From Rhizophagus irregularis (taxonomy: Eukaryota > Glomeromycota > Glomeromycetes > Glomerales > Glomeraceae), in NCBI RefSeq assembly GCF_026210795.1, contig NC_089449.1:806001-870000 (forward strand): a stretch of DNA of 64,000 nucleotides, written 5' to 3'. Positions within the stretch are counted from its first letter, which is position 1, and each line of letters begins with the position of its first letter. Position numbers and translations under genes: made by a program. Below the pieces are notes generated by a model. The model had not been told where the DNA came from. It made no database searches and saw only the letters and a list, made by a program, of their open reading frames with translations. Of the stretch, positions 47,265 to 60,567 are shown piece after piece.

Positions 47265-48528
47265 ATGGAATTTCCGAAATATAATGGAAATATACATCCA
47301 GATGAATGGATAAAAGATATTCAAAAATTTTATTACATTTGGAAAACTACTTATAAAGAATTTTTGAGAATTGCTATATCATTAGTAGATCCTACTATCA
47401 AACTCCCAACTGAAATTCGTGATACTGACGAACTTTGTAACGCACTTAAAGAAGATATTTCTTTTACGATATTTAAAAATACAAATAAAAGAATTTTACA
47501 AACATTAAAATATATTCCTGAAAGAAAAGGTGGCAATACGTCAAATTTTATTTCAAATTTTCGCAAATTATGTTATAATGCTGAAATTAATAATATAGAA
47601 GAACAAAAGAATTATCTTTATAAGTCACTTCCAATGAATAATTTCTTTTCGAGCGAATTTTTTAAAAAAATGAAAAATGTAAATTCAGTTAATGAATTAA
47701 TTAAAAAATTCGAAGATATTATTGTTGATGAAGAAAATTTAATTACGAATAATTCTGTTGTAGCATTAAAACATGTTGCTACAGGAAAATATTTAAGTTC
47801 AATTAAAAATTTATGTTATGAAACTGAAAGCAAGTCTCAATTGGTATGTTTTTATGGCGTATATTTGTTATGAAATTAGATTGAATTTTAATTTATTTAA
47901 AAACAAATTAGGTTTTTGTAGGAAGCTCAGAACCTGATCCAGATTCCTTATGGAAAGTTCTACATGATGAAGAATTACTAGCTACTCATAACAAGACTTC
48001 TATAAATTTACAACACTTCAAATCAAATATGCTTCTTGCAACAAGTATTTCATATGATAGTTGGACTTGTCGTTATTCATATCACAAATCTCCATCAACT
48101 AAACATACAGAAGGTAATAAAAATTTAATTATACCTATCAAAATAGCAAAAGATTTCATTTATTTTTATTATTATATCTTTTTTAGTAAACTGTAGCGGT
48201 AATCAACCAAATTGGAATTTTAAACTTAGTAAATTAGAAAATCATCAAGGATATTTAAAATCAAATGATATTATTAAACTTAGCACTAAGAAATTGTACG
48301 ATAATAATGGTCAATATACTTTAAATGGACAAGTCGAATTTTTACGTAGTCATGATATTCAATTTACTATTGGAAATGATGCATTTCAAGAAGTTATTTG
48401 TCATAATGAAAGATTAGGAGGAAATGACGAAGTAAGTTATTTATTATGTATTTAGTATCAACTTTTATATAAATATTATTAAAAACCTTTTTTTTTAGTG
48501 GTGTATTGAACTTATAAAGCAAGCTTAA
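47265..48528 (+). CDS. Gag-like/MIR two-part protein, copy 6 (351 aa)
   Basis: Exons 47265..47843, 47912..48113, 48187..48431 and 48499..48528 join in frame to 351 residues. It begins MEFPKYNGNIHPDEW (Asn where other copies have Asp). The C-terminus is WCIELIKQA, as in copy 5, with which it shares spacer sequence. The MIR strands YLKSNDIIKL and FLRSHDIQF are intact. It looks functional. Confidence 0.85.
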
Positions 48529-49990
48529 AATTTCAATTTTTCAATTTAGTGTTAATACGTCACAAATTGCTCTTATACCTTTTTTAATGATTTAACTAAC
48601 AATGTCAAATAATTCAAATAATTATATTTTGAATAATTATAAATCTAAAAGAATCATATTTGTTAAGTGAGCAGGTAGTATAAAAATTTAATACATATAA
48701 ATGGACGTAATTTCTTGGAAAATGTTAATAAATTAGAAAAGTTTGTAATAAAGAGGATTTTATAAACAAAAGAAATAAAGGATGGACAAATAATCTTCGT
48801 GAATCTAAATGGACATAATAGAAAATATACAATACACCTAACTTTCTAATCCTATCCCCCTTTTTACTTTCATAAAACACATTAAGAAATATTTGATAAC
48901 GATCATTTTCAAGTTATAGCTTTTGGAAGATTAAATCATGAACAGAACTTTCAAACATACTATTGACAATGGTTAATAATTGTCATATTTATGGCACGAG
49001 TACTATATTACTGTAACTATTAATTTTATAAAGATTAACTCAAGCTTTTGCTGCGCCACAAGTACGTAGTTATTGAGAAGAACGTTATATCCTTAGAAAT
49101 AATAAAAATTTACCACTATAATAATGGATTATAATCTCTTTTATCATGAGATTTTCGCATTGCCATCTGAGCATCTTATTTCTAACAAGAAAATAAAATA
49201 ACATCTCGAAAGGATCATTGAAAATTTAAATGTAAATTATTTATTATTTAACCATGAAAAATCCCAATTGGCATATTTTTTTAAAAAGACAATATTCAAT
49301 TTAAAAAATTATAAAGCAAAACAAAATAAAAAATAAAGTAAAATTAAAAAATAACACATTTAAAAAAAAACTAATAAAATTAACATAATGACAAACAACA
49401 CATTGCGTATATCAAATATTGCCCTATAAAATTAGAGAATACCAACGTATGAGTAACACGGGTCACTATAACGATCAATTAGCAAAAGGAAATTCATAAA
49501 AAGTTTATCAAGAAAACGAATAGGAATTAAGGAATTTAACGTCACCCTTATTAGGGAAATACTAACAACCCCAATATGAGGATTCTTACCATGATGGTTC
49601 TGCCATGTAAGAGAAGATTTAAGCGTCAACCCTCATTATAATTTAATACCATTAAGTTATAACGTTTCGGTATCCTGAGTGTGTTATCAACATATATATA
49701 TACCGACATTCTGATTTAACGACTTATTTGTAGTTGGTACTTCTCTCAAAGATATGTTTGAATCATGCAAAATTTTTTCAGTCAATAATCATGAAAAGCT
49801 AAATATTATTTCTCAAATTTGCCATAGCTCGAGGTTGACGTCGCCGCCATGTATTTTTTTACCTCTCACGTGATACAACATAGCACTTAACTTGTAATGA
49901 TACCGGATTTTCACATATAAATAGGGTACCATTTTTATAAATGATCCGAACCAAAGATTAACTTGTTTCACTTCTTTTTTTTAAAAAAAA
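48529..49990. other. Spacer and promoter of copy 7
   Basis: 48529-48840 matches the flank of the remnant at 32881. Further on there is no gene signal. Directly before copy 7 stand ACCTCTCACGTGATACAACA and CACATATAAATAGGGTACC, the latter a good TATA-type box about 60-70 bases before the start codon. Confidence 0.45.
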
Positions 49991-51182
49991 ATGAAACTTC
50001 CAAAATACGATGGAAATATTCATCCAAATGAATGGATAAAACAAATTCAAATATGTTGTTTTCTTAAAAAAATTGTAAAAGATGATGATATTCTTCAAAT
50101 TGCGAAAACGATGATCGACCCCATTATAATTAATAATAATATGATATTAGAGAATAATATAACTTCATTAGAAGAACTCAATAATTTATTAAAACAACAA
50201 AATTCTTTTTTAATTTTTAAAAATTCAAGTAAAAGAAAATTACAATTATTAAAATTTCAAATTAAAAATGATGATATGACAAAATATATTTTAGAATTTC
50301 GATCACTTTGTCGTGATGCTGAAATTAATGATTTTGAAGAACAAAAAAAATATTTTATTCAATCAATATTACCTATTAATTTAATTGATTCATTTATTAT
50401 TAAAGAATCTAATTCTATGAATGAATTAATTAAAAATTTTGATGATTTTTTATTGAATTATTCAAGAATTATTAAAAATAATTCTTGTGTAGCTTTAAAA
50501 CATATTGCTACAGGAAAATATTTATCTAGTTGTAATAAAAAATATCAAAATTCTAATTATAATTTGGTACGTATATAATATATACATTCTATCAGTTTTA
50601 TAATATTAATTTAATATATTGAAATAATTATTTTATAGGTTTATTGTGGTGATAATATTCTAAATAACGATGCTTTATGGATTATTAGTAATAATAATAT
50701 TACAAATTTAATAACATTTCAAAATTCTATTACTTTGAAGCATAAGTCATCTTCTAATAATTATTTATCTGTTGATTCTGATTATAAAGGTTAGTTATTA
50801 TTAATTTATTTCATTAATTATCGATTCCTCAATAATACTTTTTCGTTAAACTTAGCTTGTGGTGGTAACGAAGGTTTAACTATCGATTGGACTTTACAAC
50901 ATAGTAAAAATGAAAGAAATTATTTAGAATCCAAAGATAATGTTCTTTTAAAAATTTCATTTGGAAAGAATACAAATGTAAAAAATTTAACTTTACGTAG
51001 TCATGAAAATATTTTAAAAATTGATAATAATGATTATCAAGAAGTTTTCGCTCACGAAAATAGAATCGGTGGAATTGATGAGGTACTGTATGTTTATTGT
51101 TAAAAAATTTTTATGGCACTATGTAATTAAAATATCTTTTTTTCATTTTTTTTTTTAGTGGTGTATTGAACTTATCGAGTAG
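49991..51182 (+). CDS. Gag-like/MIR two-part protein, copy 7, divergent (325 aa)
   Basis: Exons 49991..50566, 50639..50789, 50856..51082 and 51159..51182 join in frame to 325 residues, the shortest and most diverged whole copy. The start MKLPKYDGNIHPNEWIKQIQ is conserved. The segment after it contains an Asn-rich stretch (TMIDPIIINNNMILENN), and FRSLCRDAEINDFEEQ matches the others. The second MIR unit is shortened, and exon 3 starts ACGGNEG instead of VSC. It ends WCIELIE. The frame is intact, so it is probably an older branch of the family. Confidence 0.82.
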
Positions 51183-51679
51183 CACTACTTGAAATAAATC
51201 TTTGATACATAAGATTTAATATAGCAATTATAGTTATAGCATCACTTCATAGTTATACGTGACGTCGTGACGACGTGATGATGACAACCTATTGTTGTTT
51301 AAATAAACAAAAAATATAGTTTTATCTAGTAAAAAGTTTCTCATGATTTACACGTGCAAATTATTGTTGTTTATTTTATTGGGACATTACGCCCATACCT
51401 GATATGGTTTTAGGCTTTTATTAATTATTCCAAAAACACTTGTGAATGGAATAGTTAGACTAGAGTTTAATTATAATGCGGTCACGCCACATAAACTGTA
51501 TCACATTAACCGCAGGGATGCAGTTCATTTATGTTTATTAAATATCACAAAATCCTGAAATAAAATGTATATATATAAAAACTATTTTCTTTTTTCCTCA
51601 AAAGAGCCATAAAAAAAAAATCTACCGTCTTTACAAATTCCAATTAATCTCGTCTCGACGTTTCGTATCTTAATAAAAA
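51183..51679. other. Spacer and promoter of the broken copy
   Basis: GCGGTCACGCCACATAAACT followed by a TTAACCGC word at about 51479 resembles the GTTACGCCACAATCATCTTT motif found before copies 8 and 9. No gene. Confidence 0.4.
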
Positions 51680-52933
51680 TGATTCTTCAAGTATACGTTG
51701 GAAATATTCATCCTGATGAATGGTTAAAACAATTTAATACGTATTGTTTTCTTAAAGAAATTACAGAGGACAATATCAAATTCGCGAAAATGATGATTGA
51801 TTCCACAATTAACGTTCACTTCTTTAACAGAAATCATTAGCGCGTTATAAGTCGACGCTTCCTTTACAATATTTAAAAATACAAATAAAGAAAATTACAA
51901 ATATTAAAATATAAGAGTGAAAAAGTAGGAGGAGATACAGCAAAGTTTATTGATACCTTTCGTAAACTTTGTCGTGATTCTGAAATTGTTGATTTAGATG
52001 AACAAAAACAATTTTTATTGAAAAACTTCCATTTGTACTTAAAAATAAATTCTTAAGAAAATATCATTTAAAGATTTAATATCATCTATTTTATCTAAGA
52101 TTTAATAATCTTTTAATTGAACCAACTTTTAATATTTTTATTAAAAATGGTTCTATTATAGCTTTAAGACATGTTGCTACAGGAAAATACTTGAGTACAA
52201 ATGAAAATTTACGTTATGAAACTGGAAGTAAATCTCAAATGGTTATATATATAATATTAATATAATATAATTTCTTTTTTTTTTAGTATTACCGTAATTT
52301 TATTTATTATTGTTATTTTTTTTTTTATTTTAGGTTTTTTTAGGTGATACGGAACCTCTTCGTATTTCCTTTTGGAAAATTAAATTTGATAAAGATTACG
52401 CTACTATTGATACATTTATGACTTTACAACAACGATTTGATAAATTTCTTGGACTTCGGTATAATTATAGTAATTATTATAAGAGGAGAGAAAATTATCA
52501 TAAGTCTCCATCTCAAAACACAGAAGGTAATTAATTATTCTAGTAATTTATCAAAAAATCAATATATCAATAGTACATTTTATTATTATTATTATTATTA
52601 TTTAGTGAGTTGTAATGTAATAAAGGAAAACGATAACAATAACAAGTGGAGATTTGATACTAATGATTTAAATTATCAAGGATGTTTAAAATCAAATGAT
52701 ATTATTACTCTTAGTATTATGAATGAAATAGTTAATGATCGATATGAATTTTTACGTAGTCATGATTTTCAAGTCAATATTGGAAAAGAAGTATTTAAAG
52801 AAGTCGCTTGTCATAATAAAGGAATACCAGGTGTAAATGATAATGTAAGAATATTTTTGATTATATAGTATGCTTTTAATTTATCAATTTACTAATAATA
52901 ATTTTTTAGTGGTGTATTGAACTTATTGAGTAA
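51680..52933 (+). pseudogene. Gag-like/MIR copy with a broken first exon
   Basis: The start VGNIHPDEWLKQFNTY and the downstream FRKLC-DSEI region identify the family; exon 1 is broken in several places. Exons 2, 3 and 4 (to 52933, ending WCIELIE) are well preserved and very close to copies 8 and 9, so the loss is recent. Exon 2 starts at about 52334 and exon 3 at about 52606. Confidence 0.78.
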
Positions 52934-53036
52934 ATCCTATTTACACGTACAATACATTCTTTACCGGTTTCCTATACGGTATATGCGGTATATGACTAAT
53001 CTGATTATGGTTAGTGCAAGGTCTTAATCAAAATCG

Positions 53037-53077
53037 TGGTTACGCCACAATCATCTTTGTCACGTTAATTTATATTT
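53037..53077 (+). promoter_or_regulatory. GTTACGCCACAATCATCTTT motif
   Basis: GTGGTTACGCCACAATCATC followed by TTTGTCACGTTAATTTATAT lies about 105-140 bases before the start codon of copy 8 and is repeated almost letter for letter before copy 9 (about 54522-54560). ACGCCA is the reverse of the TGGCGT core in the other array's upstream motif, so the same factor may act here in the other orientation. Confidence 0.5.
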
Positions 53078-53179
53078 ATTTAGTTAATGAATATAAAACA
53101 AGTATAATAAAATATAATAAAATAAGTTAAATCACGATGACGATCGAAATTTTTTTTTTCTTTTTCCAAACTAAAAAAA

Positions 53180-54455
53180 ATGCTTCTCCAAATGATATAT
53201 GATGGAAATATTCATCCAGATGAATGGTTGAGACAATTTAATACGTATTGTTTTCTTAAAAAAATTACAGAGGACAATGTCAAATTAGCAAAAATGATGA
53301 TTGATTCTACAATTCATGTCCCTAAAGATGTAACTTCTTTAACAGAACTTGTTAGCGCATTAAAAGTGGAAGTTTCTTTCACAGTATTTAAAAATACAAA
53401 TAAAAGAAAATTACAAGTATTAAAATATAAAAGTGAAAATATAGGAGGTGATACATCAAAGTTTATCGAAACTTTTCGTAAACTTTGTCGTGATGCTGAA
53501 ATTGATGATTTAAGAGAACAAAAGGAATACTTTGTTGAAACACTTCCATACGTTCTTAAAAAGAAGTTTTTAGATAAAATAGATGATATTAAATCTTTAA
53601 GTGATATTTTCTTAAGATTTAATAATCTTTTAATTGAACCAACTTCTAATTTTTTTATTAAAAATGGTTCTATTGTAGCTTTAAGACATATTGCTACAGG
53701 AAAATACTTGAGTACGATTGAAAATTTACGTTATGAAACTGGAAGTGGATCTCAAATGGTATATACTGTATATTATATTAATATAATATAATTTTTTTAG
53801 TATTACCGTAATTTTATTTATTATTGTTATTTTTTTTTTGTTATTATTTTTAGGTTTTTTTAGGTGATACAGAACCTCATCATACTTCCTTATGGAAAAT
53901 TAAATTCGATAAAGATTACGCTACTATTGATACTTTTGTGACTTTACAACAACGATTTGATAAATTTCTTGGAATACGATATGATTATAGTAATTATTAT
54001 AAGAGGAGAGAAAATTATTATAAATCTCCATCTCAAAACACAGAAGGTAATTAATTATTCTAGTAATTTATCAAAAAAAACAATATATTAATACATTTTA
54101 TTATTATTATTTTTTTTTAGTGAGTTGTAATGTAATAAAGGAAAACGATAACGATAACAAGTGGAGATTTGATACTAATGATTTAAATTATCAAGGATGT
54201 TTAAAATCAAATGATATTATTACTCTTAGTATTAAGAATGAAATAGTTAAAGATCGATATGAATTTTTGCGTGGTCATGATTTTCAAGTCAATATTGGAA
54301 AAGAAGTATATGAAGAAGTCGTTTGTCATAATAAAGGAATAGGTGTAAATGATAATGTAAGAATATATTTGATTATATAGTATGTTTTTAACTTATCAAT
54401 TTACTAATTAAATGTACTAATAATTTTTTAGTGGTGTATTGAACTTATTGAGTAA
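53180..54455 (+). CDS. Gag-like/MIR two-part protein, copy 8 (343 aa)
   Basis: Exons 53180..53758, 53854..54046, 54121..54356 and 54432..54455 join in frame to 343 residues. This subgroup begins MLLQ and has IYDGNIHPDEWLRQF, VSFTVFKNTNKRKLQVLKY and FRKLCRDAEIDD. MIR strands: VALRHIATGKYLST, VTLQQRFDKFLGI, CLKSNDIITL, FLRGHDFQV. It ends WCIELIE. Intact. Confidence 0.85.
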
Positions 54456-54680
54456 ATATTTACACGTACAATACTGGTTTACAAATCTGGTTATGGTTAG
54501 TAGAAGATTTTAATCAAAATCGTGGTTACGCCACAATCATCTTTGTCACGTTAATTTATATTTATTTAGTTAATAAATATCAAAAAAAATCCTGTATAAA
54601 CAAGTATAATAAAATAAGTAAATCACGATGACGATCGAAATTTTTTTTTTCTTTTTCCAAACTCCGTATCTTTAAAAAAA

Positions 54681-55935
54681 ATGCTTCTCCAAGTATATGA
54701 TGGAAATATTCATCCAGATGAATGGTTGAGACAATTTAATGCGTATTGTTTTCTTAAAAAAATTACAGAGGACAATGTCAAATTAGCAAAAATGATGATC
54801 GATTCTACGATTCATGTCCCCAAAGATGTAACTTCTTTAACAGAACTTGTTAGCGCATTAAAAGCGGAAGTTTCTTTCACAGTATTTAAAAATACAAGTA
54901 AAAGAAAATTACAAGTATTAAAATATAAAAGTGAAAATATAGGAGGCGATACATCAAAGTTTATCGAAACTTTTCGTAAACTTTGTCGTGATGCTGAAAT
55001 TGATGATTTAAAAGAACAAAAGGAATATTTTGTTGAAACACTTCCATACACACTTAGAAAGAAGTTTTTAGATATTATAGATGATATTGAATCTTTAAGT
55101 GACCTTATTTTAAGATTTAATAAGCTTTTAATTGGACCAGCTCTTAGCACTAATATTAAAAATGGTTCTGTTGTAGCTTTAAAACATGTTTCTACGGGAA
55201 AATATTTGAGTACGATTGAAAATTTACGTTATGAAACTGGAAGCAAATCTCAAATGGTATATATTATATTTATTTTATTAATATAATTTAAAGTTTTGGA
55301 ATTAACTCATTATTTTAGGTCTATTTAGGTGGTTCAGAACTTGATCGATCTTCTTTATGGATAATCAAGTTTGATAAAGATTTCGCTACTACCGACACTT
55401 ATATAAATTTGCAGCAAAGATTTGGTAAATTTGACAAGTTTCTTGGGATGCGATATTATTATGAGTATAGTGCTAGAAAATATTATTATTCTTCTCCATC
55501 CAATCACTTAGAAGGTAATTAATGTTAAACATTCACGTAATTTATTAAGGTTATAGAAATTAAATTATTATTAATTTTCTTTTAGTGAGTTGTAACATAA
55601 TGAAGAAAAATTATAGCGATAATAATTGGAGATTTGATTTTTGTGATTTAAATAATCAAGGATATTTAAAACCAAACGATATTATTACTCTTAGTACTAA
55701 GAATGAAATACTTAATGATCGATATGAATATTTACGTGGTCATGATTATCAAGTCACTATAGGAGGCGAAATTTATTACGAGGTTATTTGTCATGATAAA
55801 GTCATAGGAGCAAATGATAATGTATGAGCATTTCATTATATACTTTTAATTTATTAATTTATTAATTGATATTAAATTATCACTTTCTATTACTTTTATT
55901 TTTAGTGGTGTATTGAACTTATTGAAGAACCATAA
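54681..55935 (+). CDS. Gag-like/MIR two-part protein, copy 9 (345 aa)
   Basis: Exons 54681..55256, 55319..55514, 55586..55821 and 55906..55935 join in frame to 345 residues. Exon 1 is nearly identical to copy 8 through FRKLCRDAEIDDLKEQ, and so are the upstream 150 bases, so this is a young tandem duplicate. Exons 2 and 3 differ more (YINLQQRFGKFDKFLG and YLRGHDYQV). It ends WCIELIEEP. Intact. Confidence 0.85.
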
Positions 55936-58209
55936 TCGATATTGTTTAATATTCTGAGATACTATTTTTTTGTTTTTTGCAAAGTTATACCGCATAAGTA
56001 ATATGATACGAAAACAAATTTCATAGAATTATTTTAATTTTGTATTACCGTTTTATTATTATTCATTAAATAAAGAATATTGTTTTCTAATTTTGTCAAA
56101 TTCCAGTGACCTTTTGTTCACAATTTTGAGTTTACGATAAGGAATTTTCGTGATTAATCTTACAACTAGCGCTATAAATACGTAACTCACATTATCATGT
56201 CTCTTCGGCGGATCAGAAAATCGGAGCCGTAATAACTCATGAGGAGTTGGTATAACAGGGTTTTTCCCAAGGGAAAAGCTACGATGGTAATTCGAGCGTG
56301 TCACTTATTAAACATAACGTGTGGTTAACTATTCTAAATTATTTTAAACTAAAATTAGAGATTCCCCAGCACAGAAATAAGTAAACGAAGATTCCCGGTC
56401 ATTTAACCAGTTAATAATAAATTGACGTTTAATATAATCAGTACATTGTTAAAATGAGACCATACATAGATCGGCATTAGCTATACGATTATCTTCAAGA
56501 ATTCTAACACACTGTTACCTTTTTATGTATTGCTCAGAGTCCTGTGCAATTCTTATAGTATTATTAAAGAAATATTATAATGAAAAACTTGGATATAAAT
56601 GTTTACCAAAATATTACAAAATTGTTAATTTTAATTGATTGTTTAAAAAAAGAGAGACAAAGGAATTTTCGATTATCTTCTTTTTTCAATGATATATAGT
56701 AATGAATATTTAATATTTTATTTTCTCGGAATTTTATTTCTTGTAATTTCGAAATCCGATTGGTTGAAGTGCACGAGTTTAGCCCTGTTTAGGCTAGTTT
56801 GTTAATTTTAGATCAGTCCATACTTAATGTACTAAACAATGGAAATTTGAAACTATCAATTTTAGCGGTACCGAATGTACCCGGTACTCGAGATATTCAA
56901 TTAAAAAAAAAAACCTTCTAACCAAAGAATAAATATTAAGCATAATTACTAAAAATCCTTTTGAATTTTATAATTTTTTTTAAAAAAAAAAATCACGATG
57001 CTTACTGCTTCTTCCTTTTTCAATTTATTTCAATTTTCTTTACTTTTATTTTTATTTATTTTATTTTATTTTTTTTTGTTTCACTCGATATTTACGCCAA
57101 TAATAATCACTGAATGAAAAAAATCATAAATTTGTTTTCTCTTTTTTAGTTTAGCGAAAACTGCGCGAAAAATTTCGATTATATATGAAGATTGCTAATA
57201 AATACAGTACTATATAGATAAACATACAAATAAAATGAACTTGTTTACAAAAATTGGATATGGTACATACTTATATATTTTTGCTAATAATAATCGGTTT
57301 AATTGGGTCCTTCATTAGTGAGAATATCAGAATCATAATGAAACCATAACTATTTGTAAAAAAAAGTTTGGTGAAACCATTTAAGAAATTATTAGTACTA
57401 AAGAAAATTAACATACAAATTGTTACATCGAAATTTAAATATTCTCAATTATAAATTGTATCATACTTTGATATAGTAAACTACAAATTTTCTTTTCGAA
57501 GAAGGGAAATTATAGGATTTTCTTTAAAAGCTTCTATTGTGAGATCCTCCCATAATACTTCTGTATATGAAAAACTTCACGTCTTCTAAGAATAAATGTA
57601 TTGTTTTCATTCAGAAGTCATTATGGCAAATGTATAAATTGAATGTCTTAACGGTAATTAACATTATGTACTGTATTTAGTTATTATCACTTTAAATAGA
57701 GTTTACAAAAAAAGTTTAAGCTTCATTCCTTTAATGTTTCACTCAAAAGAAATATTCATAGATGCTCATTACGCATTGGTACTTATTTGTGCGATTTCTT
57801 CACCTTCAATTATATTGTATATTTCAACTTTATAATTTGAATCAATATCATATGAGTTTTTTTTTGATCACTCAAAAATAATTGAACATTTTTAATACAC
57901 TTACAAAAACCGAAAAATTTAATTCATACATTGCAAAATTACCTGTGTTTATTAATACAAAAACTATTGAATATGGCCCCTACTCTCGCCATACTCTGTC
58001 ACTTCCAAAAATCAAAATTTGAAGTGTCCAACCCCTAATCCTTCGAAATACAATAATAAATAATACATTCCTTAACATCATTACAAATTAAATATTTCCT
58101 GGATGCTGCCCCAATCGTAAGCCAGGTATCAAACGAATAATAGGCAAAATAAAATAAAAAATAGTTATCAGAAACTGGACAATTCTGCTCTATTAAGAAA
58201 AGGATCCAT
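55936..58209. other. Gene-poor spacer
   Basis: A minus-strand frame at 56059-56304 has somewhat raised GC (CTCTTCGGCGGATCAGAAAA) but no domain I recognise. The rest is AT-rich, with homopolymer runs near 56905 and 56980. No gene is supported. Confidence 0.4.
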
Positions 58210-58951
58210 TTAAACCATATCCTCGGGAGTTAATCTATGCTTTCTAAAAATATTTGGTAACCTAGAAGAAAAAATGCGGGGAATAATAAATTTAGTATAT
58301 ACATAAATCAATGCTTTTTTAGTCATACCCTTCATCCAGTCTTTAAGGAATATCCAGTTAGGAAGTAAGAAATCAGCTGCCTATAACAATAAAAGCAAAT
58401 ATATGAATTTAATAGATTAGCTAATTTTAAATATAAATATTAAAATTAGTACATACACAATCCAAAAGGTAATCTGATGTTTTATTATACATCAAATTAA
58501 GTGCAATCAGATTAAACCTTCTGAAAAAACGTCCAGCTGACTCAGGATATTCTTGATATTCTTGAAAAATCCAAATGAAAAGGGAAGGTACCATGTGATT
58601 TCCCCTTTCCATTAGTTCTTTCAAGTTCCTTATAGAGCAGAAGTCCGAATAGTTATTGTATAATTTCTTGATATAAATAACTATTCGTTGTCCAGTTTCT
58701 GATCTATAAAAATCTAGAACTAAACTAAAAAGAGTAAAAAGAAAATTAAAGAAATCATAAAAAAGTGATGGCCTTCCAAAGGCCAAAACAAGCAAAGTAC
58801 CGAAAAGAAACCCAGTAAAGAACCATACAGACCTGCTGCATGGTGAAAGGCCTGGGTTGTAATAAAGCGGAAGAATAGTACGAAGATAAGCCATTTTTTT
58901 TATATTGCCAGCAAATAAATAAAAAAGGCTTGAGATTTTTAATTTTCGCAT
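58210..58951 (-). CDS. Unrecognised membrane protein (221 aa, or 202 from the inner Met)
   Basis: Minus-strand exons 58951..58457 and 58380..58210 are joined by a 76-bp GT-AG intron. Counting from 58951 gives 221 residues; the Met at 58894 (MAYLRTILPLYYNPGL) is an equally good start and gives 202. A hydrophobic stretch (VWFFTGFLFGTLLVLAF) and a following one (FYDFFNFLFTLFSLVLDF) suggest two membrane helices, followed by a soluble tail. Exon 2 adds LPNWIFLKDWMKG and a basic end, RKHRLTPEDMV. Normal codon use and a clean intron argue for a real gene. I do not recognise the family. Confidence 0.6.
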
Positions 58952-58971
58952 AGATAGGTTATATATATTGT

Positions 58972-59250
58972 ATTATCCTCAAATTCTGATTGGATAAGCT
59001 TATTGGCGTTATAATTGCATAATTATTTACAAAACGCGTTGATTAATTGATTATCAATAGTGATTGTACTAGTTATCGAAAATATCTCGCGTTTTTAGAT
59101 AATTTGTATTATCCTCAAATTCTGATTGGTTAAGCATATGAAAGTTGGCGTTGGCGTTATAATTGCATAATTTATTTACAAAACGCGTTGATTAATTGAT
59201 TATCAATAGTTATTGTACTAGTTATCGAAAACAGCTTGCGTTTTTAGATA
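58972..59250. repeat. Tandem duplication of about 135 bp with CCAAT boxes, upstream of the membrane gene
   Basis: Two copies of CAAATTCTGATTGG, GGCGTTATAATTGCATAA, AAAACGCGTTGATTAATTGA, TTGTACTAGTTATCGAAAA and GCGTTTTTAGATAAT follow each other, the second starting near 59107. ATTGG read on the minus strand is a CCAAT box, in the right place and direction to serve the gene at 58951. Confidence 0.7.
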
Positions 59251-60027
59251 ATCTGTTAAAAGTCGGAAAGTCAGGCTAGTCAGCCTGTCATAAGTTAATT
59301 CTATTATATTATTAAAATTGTTATATTTACACCAGGAAACTGAAGCAAGTTTAGCAAGTTTCATATATTTAGCGATTGATCCAATCAGAGTATGACCCAC
59401 GTGACGATAAATTCCAAACTTCCCGGACAAAAAATCGGATTTATTATTCATTTATTCACATAAATGAGGTGTTATTTTTTTTTTAAAAAAAAAATAGGTG
59501 AGCTTATACAAATTTTTTTATCTCATATTAGAAATTTTAGAGATGCAACGGGTCACATTACTGTACAGAAATTTACTATAACAAAATTAGCTAAATTAGC
59601 TACGATTCTAAACTCTTATTTTTCAAAACATTTTTATCATCAAAAACAGTTATTTAAAAAATTATTTAAAAAATCGTTACATTATTAGATGGTAATATTT
59701 TTTGATTTTTCAATACTACTTTCGCATCCTTATACAATTTTTAACATAGGATGTATAAAAATAACGTTAGTCTACAATTATAGTTTCTCTATTTTTCTCA
59801 ACATGTATTCATAATATAGTAATTATATATATAATATAATCTTGATAATACGAGTCTCTATTTAATAAAGAAAAATTCATAAAATATGATATTAGTTTAT
59901 CGATAAACTTAAAACAAAACATTTATATAAAAATACAAGAATAAATGTTTACCGAAATACTTTAAAACTTGCTAAATAATTTTGGCGGGAGGACTGTGGA
60001 CCTTTACTACACGTATTTGTCTCGAAA
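59251..60027. other. Spacer with two weak frames
   Basis: A minus-strand frame at 59218-59451 and a plus-strand frame at 59464-59688 both contain a KLAKLA-type stretch but face away from each other. Neither has a recognised domain, so they are left unassigned. Confidence 0.35.
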
Positions 60028-60174
60028 GACCTTTCCTTAATATTAAATGATACTGATGATTATAATGTTATTATTCAAGTAAGCAAGAATAACAATACGA
60101 AAGAATTTCGTGCACATTCAGTAATTTTACGTGCTCGATCTCCTTATTTCAAAGGTGTTCTTTCATCTGTATAA
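60028..60174 (+). pseudogene. BTB/POZ domain fragment
   Basis: Reads DLSLILNDTDDYNVIIQVSK, then EFRAHSVILRARSPYFKGVL, which is the first half of a BTB domain with the conserved H-S-x-x-L-x-A-R-S-P-Y-F motif. BTB proteins are adaptors of cullin-3 ligases and form a large Rhizophagus family. The preceding piece YYTYLSRK is in another frame, and a stop at 60172 cuts the domain, so it is a relic. Confidence 0.65.
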
Positions 60175-60567
60175 TATTAATATTAACATTATTTTTCTCT
60201 TAATAGTCTTATACACGTAAAGCTTGTTAAATTAGAGCTGCAAATCTATTATTATTATGGATAATTCCTGGCATATCAATAACTATAGTTTTTTATTTGC
60301 ATGTTGTTATTATGGTATTTATCTTATTGTGCTTTAATTATCCGATAAAAAATCTGATAAAAGTAACGATGTTTAATTTTGTTTATATTTTTATTTATTG
60401 TAGCTATCGATATTATATTTGAATGTAATAGTTAGGACAGGAAATTTTACGTGTTTAATTATATCATTCATCTAACGAAACTAGAATTTTACAAATTATG
60501 AAAGATTGTGAGCAATTCCTTGAAGATAATCCACGAGTTCTCTATTTTCACGATCATTATACACTGT

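Noticed and set aside
59218-59688. Divergent pair of small genes with KLAKLA motifs
   Set aside because: The shared motif is short and the first frame lies partly in the duplicated promoter, so support is too weak.
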